64,000 bases of DNA from Bradyrhizobium sp. URHD0069 (GTDB taxonomy: Bacteria > Pseudomonadota > Alphaproteobacteria > Rhizobiales > Xanthobacteraceae), in assembly GCF_000701345.1 (NCBI RefSeq), contig NZ_JNIJ01000039.1:1-64000 (forward strand), in the 5' to 3' direction. Shown here one piece after another: positions 43,443 through 50,769 of the stretch. A model generated the notes under the pieces. It worked only from the letters and a program-made list of their open reading frames with translations, was not told the DNA's origin and did not search any database. Both the position numbers and the translations under genes were made by a program. How positions within the stretch are numbered: position 1 is the first letter of the stretch; every line of letters begins with the position of its first letter.

Positions 43443-43701
43443 GGGCCGCCTATACCTCTCTGCATGAAATTTTCGCGTTCGGAGAACTCTTTCAGCCGGT
43501 TCTGATTCAACGGCCCTGGACCATTTATGGTCGATTTCGGAACACCTCAAGTTCTCCAACGCGCGTCGCTCATTTCCCAATCACGCAAAGTGGCGAATAC
43601 GATCGACATTGCAGATGTAACTCGCCGAAGCCGTGGATCTTGCGAGCCATGAACGAACTGTTTCCATAACAGAAACGTACTGGTTTAATTGGCGGCGACA
43701 A

Positions 43702-43747
43702 TTCGATGACTTGCGTCAATGGATTTCGATGACTTGCGTCAAAGGAT
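43702..43747. repeat. Tandem duplication of a 23-bp unit
   Basis: TTCGATGACTTGCGTCAATG plus GAT is followed at once by TTCGATGACTTGCGTCAAAG plus GAT, with one mismatch. Slippage duplication in non-coding sequence. Confidence 0.9.
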
Positions 43748-44075
43748 TCTAGAAACGATATCTCGGTGATTGAAGGTAAAGTACATTTTACAGGCCCGTG
43801 ATCGAGAAGCGTACCAAGCTCGCCTCCGGCGTTTTGCATGACCGCCACGATCTGGTCGAGCAGGAGCGGGGGCCGGAAACATCTCAACGCCGCGCAGCGA
43901 TGCCCAGGCGCTATCAAGGAAGAGATGTGCCCCATCAGATCGTTTGACAGTACCAAGATTGGTAATTCTGATTGCACCATGCCTTGCTGCGGCGGCGGCG
44001 GTCGGGTATCCGGATCCGCGTGCGCCCACATTGCCATCGCCGTCGGCGTAACGTCAGGCGCATCACCGAGGCTGA

Positions 44076-44229
44076 CTGTGAGTTCACTACAGGATGAAGT
44101 AGTCCCTCACATCATTGCTCGCTCGCAGCACCTACGGCTCGGAAAATTTGGGTCCAGTGGTGCAAAAAAATTTTGCAACACAGTCGGCACTTCTCGGACA
44201 TGGCGCGATGTCCGAGTTGAGTCCGTAAT
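44076..44229. repeat. Degenerate intergenic repeat, copy 2 of type B
   Basis: Homologous to 27776-27950 over its whole length, including CTGTGAGTTC at the start, the TGCAAAAAAATTTTGCA palindrome in the middle and GCGATGTCCGAGTTGAG near the end. Same relative orientation as the copy at 27.8 kb. Confidence 0.7.
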
Positions 44230-44275
44230 ACACTCCAAAGCAGACAACGGCGAAGCCGTTACGCAGGGATGACCA

Positions 44276-45136
44276 TCATATTCGTGGCCTTGCTGGTGCT
44301 AGCGGCGTCGTTGCCATCGGCACCGCTCCCGCCGTCACCATATTGAGCGACTTCAGCTCTTCCGGCTTGAACACGAACAACTTGTCGTGCGGTGTCTCCA
44401 TGGCGTGCACCCAGACCTGCAGGCTGACGCCCATGTCGCCGAGGTAGCGCTGACAGCGCGCCGAGATATTTTGCGCAACGCTCATCTCGTCACGCGCAGG
44501 GCCGTTGGCGGCCGAACTGATCGCCGCCACCTGGTGCACGCCGATCATGGCCTTGTCGTCGGCGCGCCGCTCGAGCCCGCCGGCGAACACCAGCGGACAG
44601 GACGACGTGCAGTATTTTCCCGCCTCGACCTCTGTTGCGAATTTCTTTTCGCGAATCAGCCGGCCCATCGCCAGCGCATCGGTGACCGAGCCGCCCGGCG
44701 AATTCAGCACCACGGTCTTGATGTAATCACCGCGCTTGCCGACCTCGGCGGCGAAGCTTTGCGAAATTCCCGGCGTGATAGTGCCGGTCGCCATCAATTT
44801 GCCGCCGCCCACCAGGTCGAACGTCATCGGCGCGGCCATCGCGCCGCCCGGCTGCGGCAACGGCACCAGCCGCTTGTCGCTACCCGGCAACAAGGGCGCA
44901 AGGATCGACGGCACCATGTTGGGAAGATTCAGGGCGGGAAAATCCTGCTTGATTTCGGCCGGTGCAGCAGAGGCATCAGGACTGACGATCCACCCATTCC
45001 TGCCGGCGAGGTCGGCAGCGAGCGCTGCGATGGTGGCTATGAGGACAATGCGGAAAATCCACCGCAAAATAGCTTCGTCGGCCCTGTCCACCAGCCAGGC
45101 GTGAAAACGTTGCTGCATGGTGAAGGATTGCGACAC
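44276..45136 (-). CDS. Membrane-anchored ClpP/SppA-like serine protease, periplasmic
   Basis: A 286-residue protein with one membrane helix at residues 26-44 (WIFRIVLIATIAALAADLAG) and an outward-facing ClpP/crotonase-fold domain. The oxyanion/N-site block is VVLNSPGGSVTDALAMGRLI (near 143-162); the likely nucleophile is Ser178 or Ser179 in YCTSSCPLVFAGG, followed by His201 in AMIGVHQVAA. This Gly-Gly...Ser...His order fits periplasmic ClpP-like proteins annotated in rhizobia. Two cysteines flank the serine and may form a disulfide. GTG start; an ATG six codons later is possible. It follows a membrane protein gene by 9 nt, an operon. Confidence 0.78.
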   Translation of the reverse strand: MSQSFTMQQRFHAWLVDRADEAILRWIFRIVLIATIAALAADLAGRNGWIVSPDASAAPAEIKQDFPALNLPNMVPSILAPLLPGSDKRLVPLPQPGGAMAAPMTFDLVGGGKLMATGTITPGISQSFAAEVGKRGDYIKTVVLNSPGGSVTDALAMGRLIREKKFATEVEAGKYCTSSCPLVFAGGLERRADDKAMIGVHQVAAISSAANGPARDEMSVAQNISARCQRYLGDMGVSLQVWVHAMETPHDKLFVFKPEELKSLNMVTAGAVPMATTPLAPARPRI

Positions 45137-45145
45137 GGCGATCTG

Positions 45146-46480
45146 CTATTTGGTGTGTCGCGCCGACGACAGCGAGGTGAAGACCTTTTCGTTTGTCGCT
45201 GCCGCGGGCTCGGGTAGCGGTTCTCCGTCAACCTTCGCCTCGGCCGGCACAAAGCGCTGCGCTTCTCCGACCTCGCGCGCCATCTGCAACGCCGCGACCA
45301 GTTCGCCCGCGGACATATCGGACACGCTGAAAGCGGGAAGGCCCTCGCGCCTGATCGTAGCGTGAACCACACACAGGATCAGCACCAGCACAGCCGGCAT
45401 CAGATCGATTGAAATCGCGCCCGCCCAACTCGGGATGAAATCGCCGGCATAACGTAAAACCGCTTCCGCGGGCGACAAGGTCTGGAACCTGATTGGTTCG
45501 ACCCGCGGCATCGCCAGAATTTTATCCGCGGCGTCAGAGAGCGAAGTCGCCTGTGCGCCGATCGAGCTCTCCACCTTGCCGACAACGGCGGTCTGGCGAT
45601 CCGCAAGGTCGGAGCTGCGGCCGCCTGCAGCCGGCGCTATGAAGCTCGACGACAGCGATGTCGCGGCGCGCTTCACCGCCGGCGCAACCGAAGTCTGCTG
45701 TAGATTGGCGATCACGCCCATCAGCCCCAGCGACTCGGCTGCAAAGGCATCGCTGCGCGTCGAAATCGGTCCGCGGTCGGAAACCAATTCGCGCATCCTG
45801 GCGAGATTTTTGCTGCCCTGCTCGTACAATGCCGAGACGCGCTTGCTCGAAGCCTGGACTTCCTGGCCGAGACCGTCGAGCTGCCCGGACATCTGCGTCA
45901 GAAGTTGAACGACGGTGCCGGACCCGGCGGTGCCGGTGAGCGAACCGGCACGCTCGGCGTCGGCAAGCTTTGCAAAGCGCGATGACGCCAGCTGGATATC
46001 GGGCAGCAGCCCCTGGGCTGCGATGGCATTGGTGTTGGCGGTGTCGAGATCGCGGGTATAATTCTGCACAGTGATGGCGAGATGCTGCTGGATCGCAGCC
46101 GCCCCGGCCAGCGCCGATGCGTTCAGCCATGACGACATCGCCACGATCATCAGCGAACCCAGCAGCATGCAGCCGAACATCAGGCCCCGGCCGCCGCGAT
46201 AAATCATGTGCGGCATGAAATACATCAGGAACACCCAGAACGTATAGATGCCGACCGACACGGCGACCGAATAGATCACCGCGGCAAACAACACCATGCC
46301 CGGGCTGCCGTTCAAGAGCTCGCGGACGCCGAGATAAGTATAGACGCCGGCCGCGAGCGCGAGGATCGCGGTCGTGAGTTTCAACGTGCCTTCGAGGCGT
46401 GTGACGCCTTTCGACAGCAGCAGCGAGGCGGACGAGCGGGAAGGCAGGGCCTGCGATGCGAAAGCAGTGTTCGGGGGCAT
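45146..46480 (-). CDS. Large membrane protein with periplasmic/cytoplasmic coiled region
   Basis: A 444-residue protein. Three or four helices lie at residues 35-125 (LKLTTAILALAAGVYTYLGV, VLFAAVIYSVAVSVGIYTFW, GLMFGCMLLGSLMIVAMSSW), followed by 230 residues of helical, coiled-coil-like sequence (VVQLLTQMSGQLDGLGQEVQ, YEQGSKNLARMRELVSD) and one more helix near 368-388 (AISIDLMPAVLVLILCVVHA). The C-terminus is polar. The layout recalls DUF4407-type or methyl-accepting-like membrane proteins but no family is recognised. It sits 9 nt upstream of the ClpP-like gene, so the two products probably act together. Confidence 0.7.
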   Translation of the reverse strand: MPPNTAFASQALPSRSSASLLLSKGVTRLEGTLKLTTAILALAAGVYTYLGVRELLNGSPGMVLFAAVIYSVAVSVGIYTFWVFLMYFMPHMIYRGGRGLMFGCMLLGSLMIVAMSSWLNASALAGAAAIQQHLAITVQNYTRDLDTANTNAIAAQGLLPDIQLASSRFAKLADAERAGSLTGTAGSGTVVQLLTQMSGQLDGLGQEVQASSKRVSALYEQGSKNLARMRELVSDRGPISTRSDAFAAESLGLMGVIANLQQTSVAPAVKRAATSLSSSFIAPAAGGRSSDLADRQTAVVGKVESSIGAQATSLSDAADKILAMPRVEPIRFQTLSPAEAVLRYAGDFIPSWAGAISIDLMPAVLVLILCVVHATIRREGLPAFSVSDMSAGELVAALQMAREVGEAQRFVPAEAKVDGEPLPEPAAATNEKVFTSLSSARHTK

Positions 46481-46600
46481 CAGAGAGTTCCGTAGGGTTG
46501 AAGACCAACTGAACAGCAGCCCCGCTGCTCGCTAACTGTGTGGAGATAAATTCGGAGGAGACCATGTACAACCGCCAGGCATTGGACTTCACGAAGCCTT

Positions 46601-46699
46601 GAAAGAATTGTCAGCAGCGCAGCCGTGGCCTTTCTTGTCGGTCCCGACGGCGGCTGGATCAACGGCTGGGTGCTGCGCGCCAATGGCGGCATGATTTAG
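46601..46699 (+). pseudogene. SDR-family oxidoreductase, C-terminal scrap
   Basis: The frame ending at TAG 46697-46699 reads AVAFLVGPDGGWINGWVLRA, then NGGMI. This is the standard C-terminus of short-chain dehydrogenases (VAFLAGPDGGWINGQVLRANGGM). Upstream the frame gives only RIVSSA before similarity is lost, so about 25-30 residues of a 245-residue gene remain. No other gene is seen in 46481-46769. Confidence 0.75.
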
Positions 46700-46769
46700 C
46701 GCATGATCCGTCAAAGTGTGCGCGGCTTGGCGAGTAGATCGTGCGGGCTCGCCGATCGCGATTCAGGCT

Positions 46770-47840
46770 TCATCCTTCGCGCAGCCAATTGAGGATCGCG
46801 GCGTTCATCTCGCGCGGATAGCAATGGCTGAGATCGTCAAGCTCGCGGTAGATCACGTCGGCGCCCACAGCCGACAACACCTGGTGCGTCTGCCGCGCTA
46901 CCTGCACCGGGAACATCCAGTCGAGCCGGCCGTGCACGAGATAGACGGGCAGGCCCCGCAACCTTTCCGCATCGGCCATTTCCGCCATCAGCCGATGAAA
47001 GGTGGCGGCAACCGGCGCTAGATGGGTAAAGGGCGAGGCGCTTTCGAGTCCCGTGACGTAGCAGAACGTGCCGCCGTCGCTCATCCCGGTCAGCAGCAGT
47101 TTCGAGGGATCGATGTTCCAGCGTCCCCTTACCAGATCGAGAATGCGGGTGAGGTTTGGCGTGTCGGTATCCTCGCCCATCAGTGCCCAGGTGCCGCCGG
47201 TCGCCGTCGGCGCGACCAGGACCGCGCCATATGTGCGGGCGTCGCGCAGCCAGCTCCATAGGAAGCCGCGGCCATTGCCGCTGCCGCCATGCAGCGCCAT
47301 CACCAGCGGCCAGTCGCGGTCGGGCGTGTAATATTCCGGCACGTAAAGCGAGAAGCCACCGCGGCTGCCGGGTTCGTTGTGATCGTGAACGATGCCGGTA
47401 TTCTCGCGTGCCGGCTCGGCAAGCCGCGCCAGCAGGTTGGCGTCTTCGCGCAAGGGAGGATCGACAAAGAAGCTGCTCACCGGCGGCAATTTTGCGGCGA
47501 GCGGGTACAGCGCCTCCTGCGCGCGGCTGGCGTGACGCAACGCGCGAAACACGGCAACCAGGTCGCCGTTGCCATGCTCTACGGCGCGCAGTCCCGCAAA
47601 TGCCGCAAGCGCTGCGTCCGCAGCGGCTTCGAGCGGCCTCTGTATGCCCGCGAATGGCTCAGGCCAATCAGCCAGCCGCGCACGCACCGCCTGCAACGCC
47701 TGGTCCGGGGTGCCGGCGGATTCCATGACGGAATCGAAATCCGGCGGATTGAGTTGGCGCGCGATGAAGGCGAGTGCTTCGAGTGACTGCAGCAAAGGTG
47801 GGAGCACGGCCACGATGTTGGCCACCACGGCCTCGCTCAT
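46770..47840 (-). CDS. Alpha/beta hydrolase (phospholipase/carboxylesterase type)
   Basis: A 356-residue protein. Residues 1-140 form a helical domain absent from simple esterases (PPLLQSLEALAFIARQLNPP, ALRHASRAQEALYPLAAKLP). From about 165 the hydrolase fold follows: GFSLYVPEYYTPDRDWPLVM, ALHGGSGNGRGFLWSWLRDA (oxyanion His-Gly), LLLTGMSDGGTFCYVTGLES with nucleophile Ser in GMSDGG, YLVHGRLDWMFPVQVARQTH with the catalytic Asp, and LDDLSHCYPREMNAAIL with the catalytic His. No signal peptide. It lies 19 nt after the stop of the degenerate-protease-like gene and may share its transcript. Confidence 0.82.
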   Translation of the reverse strand: MSEAVVANIVAVLPPLLQSLEALAFIARQLNPPDFDSVMESAGTPDQALQAVRARLADWPEPFAGIQRPLEAAADAALAAFAGLRAVEHGNGDLVAVFRALRHASRAQEALYPLAAKLPPVSSFFVDPPLREDANLLARLAEPARENTGIVHDHNEPGSRGGFSLYVPEYYTPDRDWPLVMALHGGSGNGRGFLWSWLRDARTYGAVLVAPTATGGTWALMGEDTDTPNLTRILDLVRGRWNIDPSKLLLTGMSDGGTFCYVTGLESASPFTHLAPVAATFHRLMAEMADAERLRGLPVYLVHGRLDWMFPVQVARQTHQVLSAVGADVIYRELDDLSHCYPREMNAAILNWLREG

Positions 47841-47859
47841 CGCGCACTCCTTGGATCGT

Positions 47860-48831
47860 CTAATGCAGCCGCGGACCCTTGAGTAGCTTGGCGCGATCCG
47901 TCGAGGTCAAGACCACGTCGAAGGTAACGCCTTCATGGTAGACGGTGAGCGGCACGTCAACGCCGGCGGGCCCGAGCGCCCAGAGCTTTCGGTAGAAGGC
48001 GCTTTGACTCGAGATTTTTTCGCCGTTCACCGCCAGGATGACGTCGCCGGCCTTGAGTTCGGCGCGCGCCGCCGGCCCCTTCGCGGAGATGCCGATCACC
48101 ACGACCCTGTTGTCAATCTCGGTCGAATACATCCCGAGCCAGGGCCGCGCCGGCTTGTTGACCCGGCCGAATTTTCTGAGATCGTCGAGCACCGGGTTGA
48201 GCAGATCGATCGGGACGATCATGTTGACGTGTTCGGCCTTGCCCTCGCGCTCGCGTTCGAGCTGGAGCGAGCCGATGCCGATCAGCTCGCCGCGGTTCGA
48301 GATCAGTCCGGTGCCGCCCCAATTGGGGTGTGCCGGGTAGGTGAAGAACGCCTCGTCCAGCAGATATTCCCAGTACCCGGCGAACTCCTGCTTGGCGGCA
48401 ATGTGGCTCGCCACCGACCGGGTGCGCCCGCCGGCGCCGCCCACCACCACGCGGTCGCCGATTTGAGTGGCAGCCGACGAACCAAGCGGCAGCGGATCGA
48501 GATCGAGATGGCCCAGCGCCTGCACCAGGCCGAAGCCGCTCACGAAATCCAGGCCGAGTGCGTGACCTTCCACCACGCGGCCGTCGCCAAGATGCAGCCA
48601 GACCGTCTCCGCCTCGGTGATCAGGTAGCCGATGGTCAGCACCAGTCCATCGTCGATCAACACGCCATTACCGGCGCGCTCGGTACCGAGCATATCGGCG
48701 CTGAAGGCGTCGGCGGGGATGATCGAATGCAGTCCGACCACCGAAGCCAGTACGCGATCGAGATCGAAACCGTAGTCGCCTGGGCGGGGCTGATAGGCCG
48801 GGGGCACCTTCCATTCAGTCAATGAGGGCAT
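47860..48831 (-). CDS. Trypsin/PDZ-fold protein lacking the catalytic triad
   Basis: A 323-residue S1C/HtrA-shaped protein from ATG 48831 (GGAG 8 nt upstream). The protease domain has GNGVLIDDGLVLTIGYLITE, where the family has LTNxHV, so His is Tyr69; DFVSGFGLVQA, where the Asp is Gly99; and PAHPNWGGTGLISNRGEL, where PGNSGGPL is expected, so Ser is Gly172. A PDZ domain follows (VVVIGISAKGPAARAELKAG, DVILAVNGEKISSQSAFYRK). No signal peptide. With all three residues gone it should not cleave peptides; binding or scaffolding is likely. The hydrolase gene follows 19 nt downstream. Confidence 0.85.
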   Translation of the reverse strand: MPSLTEWKVPPAYQPRPGDYGFDLDRVLASVVGLHSIIPADAFSADMLGTERAGNGVLIDDGLVLTIGYLITEAETVWLHLGDGRVVEGHALGLDFVSGFGLVQALGHLDLDPLPLGSSAATQIGDRVVVGGAGGRTRSVASHIAAKQEFAGYWEYLLDEAFFTYPAHPNWGGTGLISNRGELIGIGSLQLEREREGKAEHVNMIVPIDLLNPVLDDLRKFGRVNKPARPWLGMYSTEIDNRVVVIGISAKGPAARAELKAGDVILAVNGEKISSQSAFYRKLWALGPAGVDVPLTVYHEGVTFDVVLTSTDRAKLLKGPRLH

Positions 48832-49070
48832 GAAGAATCTCCTGGCCAAACGGCGTGCGGGTGCTCCGCAATTTTCGGAAAACAGGCGCGCATCAACGCA
48901 TGACGATCTTATGTCGCAAACGGTCGCCTTGAAAGTCTCTCGTAACGTGATTGTCTCGCGAAGCGTCGGTGGATGTCGCCTGAAGAAGTATGCCCGGATT
49001 TCATCCCGACAATGGCAAGGAACAATTGTCGCAGGATTCCGTTCCTTTGCGACGTGAAGAGAAATTGAAT

Positions 49071-49577
49071 ATGGAAAGCCCATTGAATTCAGCTGGGCGA
49101 TCGGCCGCGAGCGCGGGGGTCCTGATGTATCGGCGCGTCGGTTCGAAGCTGGAAGTTCTTCTGGTGCATCCCGGCGGACCTTATTGGCGCCGCAAGGACC
49201 ATGGCTCATGGTCAATCCCGAAAGGCGAAATGAATGCCGACGAGGATGCCGGGGTCGCGGCCCTCAGGGAGTTCATGGAGGAGACGGGCGTTGTCCTCAC
49301 CGGGCCGCTCGAATCGCTTGGCGAGATCCGTCAGCGTGGCGGCAAGCGCGTCCTTGCCTTCGCTGTCGAAGGCGACCTCGACGTTCGGACCACACGAAGC
49401 AACACCTTCGAACTCGAGTGGCCGCCTCACAGCGGAAAGATGCAGACCTTTCCGGAGGTCGATCGCACCGAATGGTTTGATCTTCCTGTCGCTCATGCGA
49501 AGATTCTCGAAGGCCAGCGGCCGCTGCTCGATCGGCTCGCCCAGCGTTTGGGCCAACCCGGGGTGAGCCCGGCATGA
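49071..49577 (+). CDS. NUDIX hydrolase
   Basis: A 168-residue protein from ATG 49071. The complete NUDIX box is GEMNADEDAGVAALREFMEE then TGV (GX5EX7REUXEEXGU, near residues 52-74). Before it stand SAGVLMYRRVGSKLEVLLVH and GGPYWRRKDHGSWSIPKGE, typical of the YmfB/diadenosine-type group; after it EVDRTEWFDLPVAHAKILEG. It should hydrolyse a nucleoside diphosphate linked to another group; the substrate is unknown. Overlaps the DUF1810 gene by 4 nt, so translation is coupled. Divergent from the degenerate protease gene. Confidence 0.88.
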   Translation: MESPLNSAGRSAASAGVLMYRRVGSKLEVLLVHPGGPYWRRKDHGSWSIPKGEMNADEDAGVAALREFMEETGVVLTGPLESLGEIRQRGGKRVLAFAVEGDLDVRTTRSNTFELEWPPHSGKMQTFPEVDRTEWFDLPVAHAKILEGQRPLLDRLAQRLGQPGVSPA

Positions 49578-49996
49578 CCGACCCGTTCGAGCTCCAGCGC
49601 TTTGTTGATGCGCAAGCGCCGGTCTACCCGCGCGTTGTTGCCGAACTGCGTCGGGGTCTGAAACAAAGTCACTGGATGTGGTTCATTTTTCCCCAGCTTG
49701 CCGGGCTCGGCCATAGCCCGATGGCCCGGCGATTTGCCGTTGCCTCTCGCGAAGAGGCGGCCGCCTATCTCGGCCATGGCGTGTTGGGACCTCGGCTTCG
49801 CCAATGCACGGCTCTGGTCAACGCCGTCGAGCGCCGCACCGTTCGGGAAATTCTGGGCAGCCCTGACGACCTAAAATTCTGTTCGTCGATGACCTTGTTC
49901 GGCGCGGTGTCTTCCGATCCGGAATTCGCCGAGGCTATCGCGAAATTCTATGGCGGCACACCCGACGGAAGGACGCTGGACCTGCTTGCCCGTTGA
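49574..49996 (+). CDS. DUF1810 family protein
   Basis: A 140-residue soluble protein covering the whole DUF1810 family: DPFELQRFVDAQAPVYPRVV, AELRRGLKQSHWMWFIFPQL then AGLGHSPMARRFAVASREEA, LGPRLRQCTALVNAVERRTV and SPDDLKFCSSMTLFGAV. The conserved KxSHWMWFxFPQ block and the DxxKxxSSxTLF block are intact. The family is widespread, often with nucleotide-related genes, but has no established reaction. Its start overlaps the NUDIX stop by 4 nt, which suggests that the two products act on related substrates. Confidence 0.9.
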   Translation: MTDPFELQRFVDAQAPVYPRVVAELRRGLKQSHWMWFIFPQLAGLGHSPMARRFAVASREEAAAYLGHGVLGPRLRQCTALVNAVERRTVREILGSPDDLKFCSSMTLFGAVSSDPEFAEAIAKFYGGTPDGRTLDLLAR

Positions 49997-50018
49997 CCCC
50001 GAGCGCTGCCTTTGTTTT

Positions 50019-50576
50019 TTACGGATCGAGCTCGGTATCCCAGTACAAATAGTCGAGCCAGCTGTCGTGCAGATAGTTCGGCGGGAACAGCCGGCCGTTG
50101 CGGTGCAGCTGGTGTACCGTCGGCGCGAACGGAGGTTGCCTCGGAAACATCCGCGCCTGCTGCGACGTCAGGTTTCCCTTGCGCAAATTGCATGGCGAGC
50201 ACGCGGCGACCACGTTCTCCCACGTGGTCTGGCCGCCCTTGCTGCGCGGAATGATGTGATCGAAGGTGAGATCGTCGTCGGCCGAGCAATACTGGCAAAC
50301 GAAGCGATCGCGCAGGAACACGTTGAACCGGGTGAAGGCGGGATGCGTGGTCGGCTTGACGAAGGATTTCAGCGAAACCACGCTCGGCAGCTGAATTTCG
50401 AATGAGGGGCTGCGCACCGCGCGGTCGTAGTGTTCGACGATGTTGACGCGATCGAGGAACACTGCCTTGATCGCGTCCTGCCACGACCAGAGAGACAGCG
50501 GGTAATAACTGAGCGGCCGGAAATCCGCATTCAGCACCAGTACCGGCCAACCGCCTTGCGAGACATGTGCGTTCAA
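50019..50576 (-). CDS. HNH endonuclease
   Basis: A 185-residue protein with a C-terminal HNH motif: RDRFVCQYCSADDDLTFDHI, IPRSKGGQTTWENVVAACSP and CNLRKGNLT, giving CxxC...H...N...CxxCN with the zinc cysteines. The N-terminal 95 residues (VLVLNADFRPLSYYPLSLWS, AIKAVFLDRVNIVEHYDRAV) are the domain usual in this stand-alone bacterial HNH group. These are housekeeping-like chromosomal genes of unknown target rather than homing or restriction enzymes by context. Downstream of nothing on its strand; convergent with DUF1810. Confidence 0.88.
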   Translation of the reverse strand: MNAHVSQGGWPVLVLNADFRPLSYYPLSLWSWQDAIKAVFLDRVNIVEHYDRAVRSPSFEIQLPSVVSLKSFVKPTTHPAFTRFNVFLRDRFVCQYCSADDDLTFDHIIPRSKGGQTTWENVVAACSPCNLRKGNLTSQQARMFPRQPPFAPTVHQLHRNGRLFPPNYLHDSWLDYLYWDTELDP

Positions 50577-50769
50577 GTAACGCTCCTGGCCCCCACATTA
50601 AGCTGCGACGCAGCGTGAGTTGACATACTACAGGCAGCGTGACGGGATTGTGAAGAGCGTTCCGGGGCTTATCTGCCGGCGCGCCTGATCGTACGCCGGT
50701 TGCAGGGGCGGCCCTGGGGCCGCTAAACGAGGCGCGCGGCACCCTTTGGGCGCGTACGGACGCTATAAA

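Larger units (their letters stand above)
43443..44275. other. Long intergenic region with repeats and decayed sequence
   Basis: 833 bp before the ClpP-like gene end. It holds a 23-bp tandem duplication (43702-43747) and a degenerate repeat (44076-44229). A 155-codon open frame on the minus strand at 43570-44037 has faint receiver-domain character (LPILVLSND, RPPLLLDQIVAVMQNAGG) but no start context or complete fold; I treat it as decayed sequence. Confidence 0.5.

Noticed and set aside
43570..44037. 155-codon minus-strand open frame with faint receiver-domain words
   Set aside because: No ribosome binding site, no DD...D...K receiver pattern, overlapped by another frame of similar quality, and next to slippage repeats; more likely decayed sequence.
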